Notes: generated by a model from the letters alone, not told the origin. Shown: positions 44,992 to 56,629, counted from the first letter of the stretch. The stretch is DNA of 64,000 bases from UBA2588 sp002339805 (GCA_045562555.1 JBJKVO010000001.1:1-64000), one strand, 5' to 3'. A program made the numbers and translations.

Positions 44992-46347
44992 TCATTGCCA
45001 CTTTGGGCCAGTAGATGTATCTTCGATGTTAATATTTAAATCTTGTAGTGTGTTTCTTATTTTGTCTGCTAGATCGTATTGATTGGCTTGCCGTAAATCT
45101 TGTCTAATTTCCAGTAACAAATCTATAAATGGAGCTACATTAGACAAGATAGCAGTTTCTGGAAGTGAAAAAGTTATGCCCAATATATTGCCCATCGTTT
45201 TGAGCTCATTTTGAGCTTCCGCTACTTCCATGCTGGATTCTTTGGCTCTGTTAATTTCTCTGGCTAAATCGAACATTACAGCGATTGACTGAGGAGTATC
45301 TAAATCGTTGCTCATGTGGTTGAGAAATTTTGTTTTGTATTCTGATGCGTCCAAAATAGTTCCATTCGCGGCAGAAGGCTCCAGAGCAACCCTTAGTCTT
45401 TGCAGGCTCCTGGCAACGGCTTCACAGCCTTCATCGCTGTAATTCAAAGGGGATCTGTAGTGAGAACTTAGTAAGTAAAGTCTAAGCGCATCTGGTTGAT
45501 GCTTTGTTAACGCTTCTTCCACTGATACAAGGTTTCCGATCGACTTACTCATTTTATCTTGTCCGAATTGAAGTAATCCGTTATGCATCCATATTTTTGA
45601 GAAAGGTTGCTTGCTTGTGTAAGCTTCACTTTGTGCGATTTCATTTTCATGATGGGGAAAGACTAGGTCCATTCCTCCTCCATGAATGTCTAATTGGTCC
45701 CCTAAGTATTTGGTCGACATTGTTGTGCACTCAATATGCCAACCAGGGCGACCAGGCCCCCAAGGGCTATCCCAAGAAGGCTCTCCTTCTTTTGAACCTT
45801 TCCATAATGCAAAGTCTATAGGGTTTTCTTTATTGGGGTCAATTTCGATTCTAGAGCCTGAAATCATGTCCTCGGTTGATCGATTACTTAGTTCTCCATA
45901 ATTAATGGATTCCTTAACTCTAAAGAATACATCTGCCCCGGCGGGGTATGCATGTCCACTTTCGATCAAAGTATTTATCGTCTCTATGATGTCTGGAATC
46001 TCTTGTGTCGCTCTTGGATACTTTGTGGCCCGCAATACGTTCAGAGCGTCCATAGTAGCAAAAAAATCTTGAATATATCGTTCCGTAAGTTCATTCTCAC
46101 TGATGCCTTCTTCTTTTGCTTTGATTATGATTTTGTCATCTACATCAGTAAAATTCTGTACATGGTGAACGTTAAATCCTGAGTATTCGAGATATCGTCG
46201 TAATACATCGAATACGACATAGCTTAATGCGTGACCTACATGAGTGGACGAGTACGGAGTCACTCCGCATACATAAACCTTCACTTCTGTTGGGTTATAC
46301 GGTTTAAACTCTTCAATTGTCCTGTTAAGTGTGTTGTAAAGTTTCAT
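44992..46347 (-). CDS. cysS: Cysteinyl-tRNA synthetase
   Basis: Class I aminoacyl-tRNA synthetase, 451 residues. Zinc and catalytic motifs: VYVCGVTPYSSTHVGHALSYV (HIGH motif as HVGH, about 27-46), FHVQNFTDVDDKII, WHIECTTMSTKYLG and HHENEIAQSEA (zinc ligands), and the KMSKSIGN loop (about 265). Somewhat short at the C-terminus but complete. It overlaps ispF by 4 bases. Confidence 0.96.
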   Translation of the reverse strand: MKLYNTLNRTIEEFKPYNPTEVKVYVCGVTPYSSTHVGHALSYVVFDVLRRYLEYSGFNVHHVQNFTDVDDKIIIKAKEEGISENELTERYIQDFFATMDALNVLRATKYPRATQEIPDIIETINTLIESGHAYPAGADVFFRVKESINYGELSNRSTEDMISGSRIEIDPNKENPIDFALWKGSKEGEPSWDSPWGPGRPGWHIECTTMSTKYLGDQLDIHGGGMDLVFPHHENEIAQSEAYTSKQPFSKIWMHNGLLQFGQDKMSKSIGNLVSVEEALTKHQPDALRLYLLSSHYRSPLNYSDEGCEAVARSLQRLRVALEPSAANGTILDASEYKTKFLNHMSNDLDTPQSIAVMFDLAREINRAKESSMEVAEAQNELKTMGNILGITFSLPETAILSNVAPFIDLLLEIRQDLRQANQYDLADKIRNTLQDLNINIEDTSTGPKWQ

Positions 46348-46829
46348 TGTTTTCTATTTATTGTTACCACTGCCATAGTAGCTATGCCCTGCTCTTTCCC
46401 TACAAAGCCTAGATGGTCGGTGGTAGTGGCTTTGATATTGATAGAGCTAAGACCGATACTTAAAACAGAGTCTATATTTTTGCGCATATCCAGTATGTAC
46501 TTTGATAATGCTGGTTTTTGAGCGATTATTGTAGCATCGACATGGGATACCTGCCAATTTGATTCTTGCCTAAGTTTATCTACTTGCCTAAGTAGTTCTA
46601 AGCTACTAATCCCTTTTAGAGAGGGATCTTCTGATGGGAATATTGTTCCTATATCTCCTAAAGTCAGACTCCCTAGTAATGCATCGATTATGGCATGAAT
46701 TAGGACGTCTCCGTCGCTATGCCCAAGTAATCCTAGGTTGTGCTGGATTAGAACTCCACCTATGACTAATGGCAGATTTTCTCTTAATTGATGTGCATCG
46801 ATACCTATTCCTGATTTGAATTCGAACAT
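46344..46829 (-). CDS. ispF: 2-C-methyl-D-erythritol 2,4-cyclodiphosphate synthase
   Basis: Zinc-dependent trimer forming MEcPP in the non-mevalonate isoprenoid pathway. Marks: GIGIDAHQL, LLGHSDGDVLIHAIIDALLG (metal His/Asp, about 32-54), GDIGTIFPSEDPSLKGISSLELL, INIKATTTDHLGFVG. 161 residues is normal. Ten bases after ispD; overlaps cysS. Confidence 0.97.
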   Translation of the reverse strand: MFEFKSGIGIDAHQLRENLPLVIGGVLIQHNLGLLGHSDGDVLIHAIIDALLGSLTLGDIGTIFPSEDPSLKGISSLELLRQVDKLRQESNWQVSHVDATIIAQKPALSKYILDMRKNIDSVLSIGLSSINIKATTTDHLGFVGKEQGIATMAVVTINRKQ

Positions 46830-46838
46830 GGCGTGAAA

Positions 46839-47528
46839 TTATTCCTTCTCAGGGTTTAGCAGGATGTACTCTGCTAACATTAGATCTATTGGAGTGGTTA
46901 CTTTTATGTTTCTAGGATCTCCGTCAGCTATACGGATTCCTATGTTTAAAGATTCAATTAATGATGAATCATCTGTATGCTCCCCAGAGTTATTTGCATA
47001 TGCGTTTTGAATTGTTTCCCATTCAAAGATTTGAGGTGTTTGGGCATGCCATAACTTTGACCTATCTATAGTGCGAAGAATTGTGCCATTGCTTTTAGAT
47101 TGTTTTATTGTGTCAACTACAGGGATAGCCGGTATGGCATTACCGTGGGAAGTTGCTAATTTTATGCAATTAGTGATCGTATGATGCATGATGCATGGTC
47201 TGGCGCCATCATGTATGCCAACTAGTTTACTTGGCGTTAAGTGGTTCAGTCCTAAATTGACTGACTCTTGGCGTGTTTCCCCGCCGCTACACACTTTGAT
47301 TACTTTATGGAAATTAGACTTTGAGACGAGTTCTTCAACTTCGAGTATTTTACTGGATTCTACGACTAGGCATATGTTTGATACTAATGGATGTGTCTCG
47401 AAACTCCGGACCGTATGATAAATCATGGGATGACCCGCTATCTCAGCATATATCTTATTACTTCCCATTCGGGTACTGTTTCCGGCTGCAACTATTACTA
47501 CTCCCAGAATAGGTTGTGAGCTGGGCAT
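46839..47528 (-). CDS. ispD: 2-C-methyl-D-erythritol 4-phosphate cytidylyltransferase
   Basis: Makes CDP-ME from MEP and CTP. The N-terminal VVIVAAGNSTRMGSNKIYAEIAGHPMIYHTV is the nucleotidyltransferase loop (about 10-40), followed by HDGARPCI (about 105), VVDTIKQ and TPQIFEW with a catalytic Lys/Arg pattern. 229 residues is normal. It begins exactly at the end of the PIN/TRAM gene, so the two are coupled. Confidence 0.95.
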   Translation of the reverse strand: MPSSQPILGVVIVAAGNSTRMGSNKIYAEIAGHPMIYHTVRSFETHPLVSNICLVVESSKILEVEELVSKSNFHKVIKVCSGGETRQESVNLGLNHLTPSKLVGIHDGARPCIMHHTITNCIKLATSHGNAIPAIPVVDTIKQSKSNGTILRTIDRSKLWHAQTPQIFEWETIQNAYANNSGEHTDDSSLIESLNIGIRIADGDPRNIKVTTPIDLMLAEYILLNPEKE

Positions 47529-48383
47529 TTAAGCGCTGCGAGTTTGGGCAAATATTATCCTGCCAGCGGCAGTCTGTAGTACTCGCGTTACAGTGACGTC
47601 ATGACTAGAATTTATAAAGCGGCGACCACCTTCAACTACAACCATAGTGCCATCGTCAAGATAAGCTACGCCTTGTCCGATCTCTTTGCCTTCCTGGACA
47701 ATGTTCACGCTGATCTCTTCCCCAGGGATTACGATGGATTTAACAGCATTAGCAAGTTCATTCACGTTCAGTACTGTTATCCCTTGTAATTCAGCTACGC
47801 GATTGAGATTATAATCAGTTGTGAATATAGAAGCATTCATTTTTTTTGCTAGTTGGATCAGTTCTGCATCCACTTCATTAGTGTAATTGACGCCTACGTC
47901 TAATATTTGCATTCTAACCTTGCTGCTATTTTGAAGGTCAGAAAGTACGTCTAATCCTCTTCTGCCTTTATTACGTCTAATAGTGTCAGGAGAGTCGGAA
48001 ATATGGCGTAATTCATCTAAGACGAATCTAGGTATAAGTAACTCGCGATCAATAAATCCAGTGGCAACAATATCAGAAATTCTTCCATCAATAATAGCAC
48101 TGGTATCCACCAAGACTGATGAACTAAAATTACCACCTGTTCCTAGTTGATTTGATTGCAAACTAGATTGCATGAAATTACGTATATTCTTGCCTTTACT
48201 GATTCCCAATAACATTCCGATTAATCCTAGCAATCCATAGATTATGAAAGGCAGAGTGTTACCCATCCAGCCAGGTAAATTTGATATAGGTATAGATATC
48301 AAAGCAGAGATAACTAACCCTGCTATCAGGCCTAAAATACCTGCCGCGAGAGTAAAACCAGATATGTTGTTTGAAGAATTCAT
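47529..48383 (-). CDS. PIN/TRAM-domain membrane protein (YacL-like)
   Basis: A 284-residue protein: two N-terminal membrane helices (about 8-62), a PIN domain (about 88-200: VLVDTSAIIDGRISDIVATGFIDRELLIPRFVLDEL with acidic triad, RRGLDVL, EVDAELIQLAKKMNASIFTTDYNL) and a C-terminal TRAM domain (about 215-275: GEEISVNIVQEGKEIGQGVAYLDDGTMVVVEGG). The PIN active-site aspartates are intact. Often upstream of ispD-ispF in Firmicutes and Chloroflexi. RNA turnover is likely; target unknown. Confidence 0.9.
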   Translation of the reverse strand: MNSSNNISGFTLAAGILGLIAGLVISALISIPISNLPGWMGNTLPFIIYGLLGLIGMLLGISKGKNIRNFMQSSLQSNQLGTGGNFSSSVLVDTSAIIDGRISDIVATGFIDRELLIPRFVLDELRHISDSPDTIRRNKGRRGLDVLSDLQNSSKVRMQILDVGVNYTNEVDAELIQLAKKMNASIFTTDYNLNRVAELQGITVLNVNELANAVKSIVIPGEEISVNIVQEGKEIGQGVAYLDDGTMVVVEGGRRFINSSHDVTVTRVLQTAAGRIIFAQTRSA

Positions 48384-48582
48384 GTCATTTTTTCCTAATC
48401 ATATTCTATCGACTAGTAATTATTCGGTCAAACGATACTTATTATTCGGGAAATGATTGTGCTTCATGATGATTTAGTCTGGAAAGGAAAGATGATTATG
48501 TATATAATTTCTGGGTATAGAATGATTACCAGAAGTGCAAAATGTTAAGTAACGTAAAATTTGAAGTGAAGGGGTCTTAATA

Positions 48583-49263
48583 ATGAACGATATAATAACT
48601 AACTTACAATCATCCATAGATGCTAAATCTATTCTTCAGCATCCTTTTTACCAAGCATGGCAAAAGGGAGAACTAAATCAAGAAGATTTGAAATTGTACG
48701 CTGAGCAGTATTATTTCTTTGAGTCAGCTTTTCCTCAAAGATTGAGTACGATTCATGCTAAATGTGATGATTCATCTGTCAGGCAAACTATTTTGGTTAA
48801 TCTGTGGGACGAAGAATTCGGAGAAGATAATCACGCCTCGCAGTGGCTCCAATTTTGTGAAGGCTTAGGATTAGACAGAGAAGAAGTGAAGAGTGCAGAA
48901 CTATTGCCTTCAACATCAAATTTAATTAATACATATACACAAATTTGTGACGAACAAGAATTCCAGCATGGAATGGCAATCATGTATGCATGGGAGTACC
49001 AAGTACCAAAAGTTGCGACTGAAAAAATAGTGGGCTTAAGGAAATTTTTCGACTTGCCAGAAGATTCTCTAACATTCTTTAAAGTTCATAGTACTGAAAA
49101 AATTGCGCACCATGAAGCAGAAGCAGAGTCTATATCTGCGACTGTTAACGATGCAGAAGTTGAAGATATTCTAATTAGTGTTAATCAAGCCCTTGATGCG
49201 ATGTGGACTTTTTTGGACGGTGTAGATGAAGCGAGGAATCAATTAGCCGCAGTGGCAGATTAA
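48583..49263 (+). CDS. CADD/PqqC-like protein, putative folate-linked
   Basis: A 226-residue heme-oxygenase-like helical protein. ILQHPFYQAWQKGELNQEDLKLYAEQYYFFESAFPQRLSTIHAKC (about 19-63) is strongly like the CADD family, in which a chlamydial member makes p-aminobenzoate from its own tyrosine. LWDEEFGEDNHASQWLQF (E and H ligands) and KIAHHEAEAES (His pair, about 180-190) provide dinuclear metal ligands. Full chemistry is inference. The gene is 1 base from the BtuF-like selenoprotein gene, so they are probably one transcript. Confidence 0.8.
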   Translation: MNDIITNLQSSIDAKSILQHPFYQAWQKGELNQEDLKLYAEQYYFFESAFPQRLSTIHAKCDDSSVRQTILVNLWDEEFGEDNHASQWLQFCEGLGLDREEVKSAELLPSTSNLINTYTQICDEQEFQHGMAIMYAWEYQVPKVATEKIVGLRKFFDLPEDSLTFFKVHSTEKIAHHEAEAESISATVNDAEVEDILISVNQALDAMWTFLDGVDEARNQLAAVAD

Positions 49264-49264
49264 T

Positions 49265-50185
49265 ATGCGACTATGTTCTTTCATCCCAAGTGCGACAGAA
49301 ATCATATATCTCCTCGGGCAGGAAGACAATTTGTTTGGAGTCACACATGAGTGTGACTACCCACAGGCTGCTTTAGATAAACCAAATGTTGTAACCAGTG
49401 TGTTTGATGAACTCCAAGAACCTTCAAGTGAAGAGATAAATGCCGTGATATCTGAGCGTTTAAAGCAAGGATTAGGAATTTATAAGATTGATGAGGAAAT
49501 TTTGACAACTGCTCAACCGGAGGTGATATTTACTCAGCAAGTTTGTGAAGTATGAGCAATATCCTCTCAGCAGGTGGCTGAGGCATGTGTGAAATTGGAC
49601 CAATCGCCTGACATAGTTTCTTTGGATCCGCAGTTACTTAGTGATGTGTTGAATGATATTGAAAGAATTGGCGAAATGACTGGTTCTCAAGCAAAATCTA
49701 AAGAAATAGTAACAGGTTTACAGCAACGTATAAATGCTGTAACTGACGCTTGTTCTGCCGTATCTTTAAGGCCTAGCGTATTTTGCATCGAATGGGTCGA
49801 TCCTATTATGTGTGCAGGGCATTGGATACCAGAAATGATAGAAATGGCTGGAGGATTAGACGCTTTTGGAGATAAAACAAGAGGTTCATTTGTTATAGAT
49901 TGGGAAGATGTTAAGAAAGCCGACCCGGATAAGATAATATTGATGCCTTGTGGTTTTGGCGTTTCTAGGGCGTTGAAAGATTTGGAAAGTTTACAGGAGA
50001 GGGATGGTTGGTCATCTCTTAAAGCTGTTCAGAATCAAGAAGTTTATGTGATTGATGCAGGAAGCTATACCAGCCGATCAGGTCCTAGGTTGGTTATTGG
50101 TCTAGAGATGTTAGCAGAAATCATACATCCGGAACTTAATGCCGGATTGATACCAGAAAATTCAGTTTTAAGGCTATATACCTAG
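49265..50185 (+). CDS. BtuF-like (COG0614) substrate-binding-type protein, probable selenoprotein (TGA = Sec97)
   Basis: Reads MRLCSFIPSATEIIYLLGQED at the start, typical of the cobalamin/iron-complex binding group, with VTHECDYPQAALDKPNVVTS. In relatives the segment before the hinge helix reads TQ-x-LC-(D/E)-V-C-A-(V/I)-(S/D). Here the frame is FTQQVC94-E-V-TGA-A-I-S-S, so the TGA at 49553-49555 replaces the second Cys of CxxC. The frame continues without shift to TAG at 50185, with all following family parts (FCIEWVDPIMCAGHWIPEMIEMAGG, FVIDWEDVKKADPDKIILMPCGF) intact. A hairpin follows in the right place. No signal peptide, so it is probably cytosolic, as many of this subgroup are. 306 residues with Sec. 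Without Sec it would be split at 49555. Confidence 0.85.
49564..49583 (+). promoter_or_regulatory. Candidate bacterial SECIS hairpin for the BtuF-like gene
   Basis: CTCAGC and GCTGAG form six pairs around the loop AGGTG, with one unpaired T then another C-G pair below. The stem begins 8 bases after the TGA and loop GU stands 19-20 bases past it. In E. coli fdhF the loop is AGGUCU at nearly the same distance and the stem also carries an unpaired U on the 5' side. Confidence 0.75.
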
Positions 50186-50835
50186 TTTTTGCTGAAACCC
50201 ATGTAAGGATTATTTTTAGCAGTTTCCGCTTCAAATAATTTGATTGATTCACTAAGGATAGGAATTAAAAATCTGCTTTGTTTCTCGAATGATTCGCTTT
50301 CTAGTAAGTTTTGTTTGACACTATTTGGAACTGACAAATTTTGCAGGACTAAGTCTATCCCTTGATATATTAAGGATTGAGGATCTGTTTCTGTGAAATA
50401 CGATTGAGCCCATCCTCCATATGATTCGTCGATAATCTTGTTTAAATCTCGAATAGTATTTTGTACTTGATTAAGTAAAGATGTTTCTGGTGCTTCAATT
50501 TGGTTACTTAATTCTTCCACTTCAGCACTTAGATATGGCCTATTATATACAAGTTCTGAAATCTTGAATTTGTGTTTGCCTTTTATATTTATTTCAAGAG
50601 TGCCATCAGCATTATTGGATGCACTAGTAATGTACCCAAGTGTGCCTATTTCATAAGGAGTTGCATAATCGCCCACTTCATTACCGTCTTTTATCAGACT
50701 GATCCCTATTGGTTCGTTGTTTTGAGTGCAATATTCGACCATTTGTTTGTATCTGTCTTCGAATATATGCAATGGCAAATCTGAGTTTGGGAATAAGACT
50801 AAATTTAAAGGGAATATAGGGATTGGGTTGTTCAT
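50182..50835 (-). CDS. LON N-terminal-domain protein
   Basis: A 217-residue stand-alone Lon substrate-binding (LAN) domain: IPIFPLNLVLFPNSDLPLHIFEDRYKQMV at the start and YEIGTLGYITSASNNADGTLEINIKGKHKFKISEL around 60-95, then a helical part with FEKQSRFLIPIL. No ATPase or protease part is present. Such solo proteins are of unknown role, possibly substrate recognition. Overlaps by 4 bases the convergent BtuF-like gene. Confidence 0.9.
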   Translation of the reverse strand: MNNPIPIFPLNLVLFPNSDLPLHIFEDRYKQMVEYCTQNNEPIGISLIKDGNEVGDYATPYEIGTLGYITSASNNADGTLEINIKGKHKFKISELVYNRPYLSAEVEELSNQIEAPETSLLNQVQNTIRDLNKIIDESYGGWAQSYFTETDPQSLIYQGIDLVLQNLSVPNSVKQNLLESESFEKQSRFLIPILSESIKLFEAETAKNNPYMGFSKN

Positions 50836-50864
50836 GTTAGGTCACCTTGTGCCAGGAATTAAGG

Positions 50865-51293
50865 TTATGGTTCTACTCGTATTGAGTCACCAACGTTGAA
50901 TGTGCCTCCATTGAGTACTATTGAAAGTATCCCTCTTTTCCCATCTAGCGCTTCTTGTAGTCCATCTTCGATAACATCCATCTTGTGGCATGGATCGCAT
51001 AAGCCAGTGGCCTCAAGTGTGACGTTGTCTCCTACGAAAAAAACATTGCCTGGTTTGATACTGGATAAATCTAAACCGCTGGTTGTGATGTTTTCTTTAA
51101 TTTGCCCGGGAACTAATTTAAATTCATCAAGAGTTTCTTTATCCATCACTAGTACTTGCCTTAAATTTGCAGGATTGCGACTTCTGTCGTTTTCAAGCCC
51201 TTCTCCAGACACGGCTGCAGCAGAATTTACAGCTACAGAGTCTTCTCCTTTGATTTCTGCGATATGGATTGCAACAATAGTTCCGTCGTTCAT
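50865..51293 (-). CDS. MOSC-domain protein
   Basis: A 142-residue MOSC protein, the domain of molybdenum-cofactor sulfurases and mARC. Marks: VSGEGLENDRSRNP (about 30), VLVMDKETLDEF, GQIKENITTSGLDLSSIKPGNVFFVGDNVTLEATGLCDPCHKMDV with the conserved cysteine (about 98). It may carry sulfur to or from the molybdenum cofactor or a related metabolite. I start at ATG 51293; GTG at 51302 overlaps the AGGAG that serves this ATG. 30 bases from the LON gene on the same strand. Confidence 0.88.
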   Translation of the reverse strand: MNDGTIVAIHIAEIKGEDSVAVNSAAAVSGEGLENDRSRNPANLRQVLVMDKETLDEFKLVPGQIKENITTSGLDLSSIKPGNVFFVGDNVTLEATGLCDPCHKMDVIEDGLQEALDGKRGILSIVLNGGTFNVGDSIRVEP

Positions 51294-51424
51294 AGTTATC
51301 ACTCCTAATATTATGTTCTAAATTGTCTAGGTTCAAAAAATAAGGTTTACTGGTATAACTTCAACGATTATAGTTGTAAATCAAAACATTTGGAATACTA
51401 AGGTGGTATATATAGGAGTAAATT

Positions 51425-52279
51425 ATGGCTAATGAGTTTATTAAAACCGAACTGATAGAAGGTGTGCTTAAAATAACAATGCATGATCCTGCTACTCGAA
51501 ATGCATTAGGGCCAGAAATGGCTAAAGAAATAATCGATACTCTAGATAATTTCGAACAAGACAGTAACTGTAGAGTATTGCTTTTGACTGGTACAGAGCC
51601 GTCGTTTTGTTCAGGAGCTAATGTGAAAGGATTTAGGCAACGGATAGAAGATCGAGAGCAGAAAACTGCTTTAGAAGGTGAGCAGGAAGATTTGCCTTGG
51701 GGCACGATGGAAAAGATTTTATCTAAGCGTGAATTACAAAATCCCTACGCGGCTCCTAAAGTGGTCTTGCGACTACATGAGTTACAGAAACCATCTATTG
51801 CTGCAGTCAATGGTCATGCAATGGGAGTCGGAATGGGACTTTCATTAGGCTGTGATATTCGGATAGCGGGTAAAAAAGCGCAATTTTCTGAAGCATTTGT
51901 TTTAAGAGGATTGATCCCCGCAGACGGCAGTTGTTGGCAATTGCCTAGGTTAATCGGCTTATCCAATACGTTGATGTTGCAATACACTGGGGATAGAGTT
52001 GGAGGAGAAGAAGCTTATAGAATGGGACTAGTGAGCCAAGTCGTCGATGATGAAGAATTGATGAATGAATCAATGAGTTTGGCAAACAAGCTTGCTGCCG
52101 GCCCCACACAATCTCATGCAATGATTAAGTATCTAGTGCATAAAAGCATGGATATGGATTTGGGGGAAAGCATGGATCTTGCTCACGTAGCTCAAGAACA
52201 CATGAGAACCACACAGGACCATAAAGAGTCTGTACAGGCTTTTATTGACAAGCGAGCACCAAAATTTATAGGTAAATGA
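51425..52279 (+). CDS. Enoyl-CoA hydratase/isomerase family protein
   Basis: A 284-residue crotonase-fold enzyme: ITMHDPATRNALGPEMAKEIIDTL, LLLTGTEPSFCSGANVKGF (oxyanion glycine, about 55-75), KPSIAAVNGHAMGVGMGLSLGCDIRIAG and EAFVLRGLIPADGSCWQLPRLIG (acid region). An insert of about 40 residues (GEQEDLPWGTMEKILSKRELQNPYAAPKV) sits after the first oxyanion loop. Specificity unknown. A second paralogue is at 25849, with a shorter loop. Preceded by a good RBS (GGAG). Confidence 0.88.
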   Translation: MANEFIKTELIEGVLKITMHDPATRNALGPEMAKEIIDTLDNFEQDSNCRVLLLTGTEPSFCSGANVKGFRQRIEDREQKTALEGEQEDLPWGTMEKILSKRELQNPYAAPKVVLRLHELQKPSIAAVNGHAMGVGMGLSLGCDIRIAGKKAQFSEAFVLRGLIPADGSCWQLPRLIGLSNTLMLQYTGDRVGGEEAYRMGLVSQVVDDEELMNESMSLANKLAAGPTQSHAMIKYLVHKSMDMDLGESMDLAHVAQEHMRTTQDHKESVQAFIDKRAPKFIGK

Positions 52280-52339
52280 TAGAGTGTCATTAGTTTTTAA
52301 AGCTAATTTACTATATTAGGATGTATATAAAACTGCATC

Positions 52340-52368
52340 TTGACGAGTACGACGCCCTCTCATATAAT
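52340..52368 (+). promoter_or_regulatory. Strong promoter of the 23S rRNA gene
   Basis: TTGACG, exactly 17 bases, then TATAAT, 218 bases before mature 23S. Nearly perfect consensus with GACGCCC-like GC-rich discriminator zone near it, as expected for a strong rRNA promoter. It lies in the 307-base gap after the enoyl-CoA hydratase gene. Confidence 0.8.
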
Positions 52369-52420
52369 ATTCTGCCTAACGGTCGAACAAACGGATGTGT
52401 GCGAAATAATCATATGTTTC

Positions 52421-52445
52421 CCGGACTTCCCATTGGGAGGTCCGG
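52421..52445 (+). other. Leader hairpin between the rRNA promoter and 23S
   Basis: CCGGACTTCC and GGGAGGTCCGG pair (11 bp, one G-U) around a short CATT-containing loop, followed by TAAGTTTTG. It could be a terminator of upstream transcripts or a leader element of the rRNA transcript (it lies downstream of the promoter). Confidence 0.45.
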
Positions 52446-52470
52446 TAAGTTTTGTCTGACCGGGTACTTT

Positions 52471-52495
52471 AACAATTGAATAAGCAAATTATTTT
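52471..52495 (+). repeat. Outer 23S processing stem, 5' arm
   Basis: These 25 bases, centred on GAATAAGCAAAT, are complementary to 55605-55628 with one added base and one G-U type change. Together they can close the whole 23S precursor. RNase III type processing is established for such stems. Confidence 0.75.
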
Positions 52496-52565
52496 TTGTC
52501 CTAACAAAAAAAACACAATTTAAAAATTGTAAGCAATTAATACTGAGAACAATGTAAAAAGTAAA

Positions 52566-52586
52566 AAGTTTGAAGTTCTTAGCGTG

Positions 52587-52593
<7 letters not shown>
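52566..52593 (+). repeat. Inner 23S processing stem, 5' arm
   Basis: 28 bases complementary to 55561-55588 with three changes, two of them consistent with G-U pairing. The last bases form helix 1 of the mature 23S. Confidence 0.8.
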
Positions 52594-55560
<2,967 letters not shown>

Positions 55561-55568
<8 letters not shown>

Positions 55569-55588
55569 ATGCTAAGAGTTTCAAACTT
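55561..55588 (+). repeat. Inner 23S processing stem, 3' arm
   Basis: Pairs with 52566-52593; see that entry. Begins in the mature 23S and runs past its end. Confidence 0.8.
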
Positions 55589-55604
55589 CAACGCTAACAA
55601 ACAC

Positions 55605-55628
55605 AAAATGATTTGCTTATTCATTGTT
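55605..55628 (+). repeat. Outer 23S processing stem, 3' arm
   Basis: Pairs with 52471-52495 (core ATTTGCTTATTC). The stem would enclose the entire 23S and the inner stem. Confidence 0.75.
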
Positions 55629-55645
55629 ATCTCAAATCTGTACGT

Positions 55646-55720
55646 CGCGGGGTGGAGCAGTGGCAGCTCGTCGGGCTCATAACCCGAAGGTCACAGGTTC
55701 GAGTCCTGTCCCCGCTACCA
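55646..55720 (+). tRNA. Initiator tRNA-Met (CAT)
   Basis: A 75-base cloverleaf with encoded CCA. The anticodon stem TCGGG-CTCATAA-CCCGA carries the three G-C pairs typical of tRNA-fMet. The 1-72 pair is a mismatch (C and T), another initiator mark. The sequence is close to E. coli tRNA-fMet over the D stem and anticodon arm. Lies 77 bases after 23S and probably on the same transcript. Confidence 0.95.
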
Positions 55721-55780
55721 AATTTCTTGATCAGGATTAATAGTTGATTGTGGATGTGGCTTGTCTACGACACCACAGTT

Positions 55781-56617
55781 TTAATCAGACGTTGAAGTTA
55801 CGATATCCTTTAATGAAGTACTTACAAGGGCTAAGATGAACATCCCTATTAACGTGAGCGCTATACAAGGCCCACTTGGCAGGTCTAGTATGAAAGAGAT
55901 AAATAAGCCCGTTACGGATCCGGTAAGTCCAAATATGATAGTGGCTATGACTGACGCTTTTAAAGAATGAGTGACTAGATTAGATGTGATGACTGGAATT
56001 ATTAGCAGAGCGGAAACCAATATGATACCTAGGATTTTAACTCCAGTTACCAAAGCGATTGCTGTGAACACAAAAAGGAAATAGTTAGCTGTTCGAGTTG
56101 GTAGGTTCATAACCCTACTCAACTGATCATGCACAGTACTCAATACTAGAGATCTCCAAAAGTATTTGATTAGAATCAATGTAAATATTGAAAACCCGAT
56201 TAATATATAAACTTCGGTCCAGGTTGTAGATAATATGCTGCCAAACAGGTATGAAAACAATTCTGGTTTAAAGCCCGGGGTCATTGAAAAAACTATTATG
56301 GAGGAGCTCATTCCTCCAGTTAATAGAATCCCGATTAGACCATCTTGAGTTATACGGGTGTTAGAACGAAGAGCTGCTACTATAGCCCCCATGATTATTG
56401 CAACCATGACAGCCATCAGTAATGGTAGTATTCCTAATAGGAGACCTACAGCTACCCCTAGAAGTGATGCGTGAGATATTCCATCTGCCATGAAGGCCAT
56501 TTTTCTAGGAACTATGAATGTTCCCAATAACCCTAGTATGATGGATAATATGATGCACGAAATAAATGCACGTTGCATGAATGGGAGAGACACTATTTGA
56601 TATAAGTCTAACTCCAT
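55781..56617 (-). CDS. Zn/Mn ABC transporter permease (ZnuB/MntB family)
   Basis: A 278-residue ABC-3 family permease with about 8-9 helices: FIVPRKMAFMADGISHASLLGVAVGLLLGI (about 34-63, the family signature), LIGILLTGGMSSSIIVFSM, LFSYLFGSILSTTWTEVYIL and ITGVKILGIILVSALLIIPVITSNL-like (VTGVKILGIILVSALLIIPVITSNL, about 188). It acts with the ATPase and His-rich binding lipoprotein upstream. A long inverted repeat separates it from the ATPase gene. Confidence 0.9.
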   Translation of the reverse strand: MELDLYQIVSLPFMQRAFISCIILSIILGLLGTFIVPRKMAFMADGISHASLLGVAVGLLLGILPLLMAVMVAIIMGAIVAALRSNTRITQDGLIGILLTGGMSSSIIVFSMTPGFKPELFSYLFGSILSTTWTEVYILIGFSIFTLILIKYFWRSLVLSTVHDQLSRVMNLPTRTANYFLFVFTAIALVTGVKILGIILVSALLIIPVITSNLVTHSLKASVIATIIFGLTGSVTGLFISFILDLPSGPCIALTLIGMFILALVSTSLKDIVTSTSD

Positions 56618-56629
56618 TAATAGGATGTT

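Noticed and set aside
49265..50185. Reading the BtuF-like gene as a pseudogene split by a nonsense mutation
   Set aside because: The TGA lies on a conserved Cys position, the frame continues unshifted, and a SECIS-like hairpin follows. Other TGA codons in the window act as ordinary stops (for example the Met8-like gene), so a general code change (TGA = Trp) is also unlikely.
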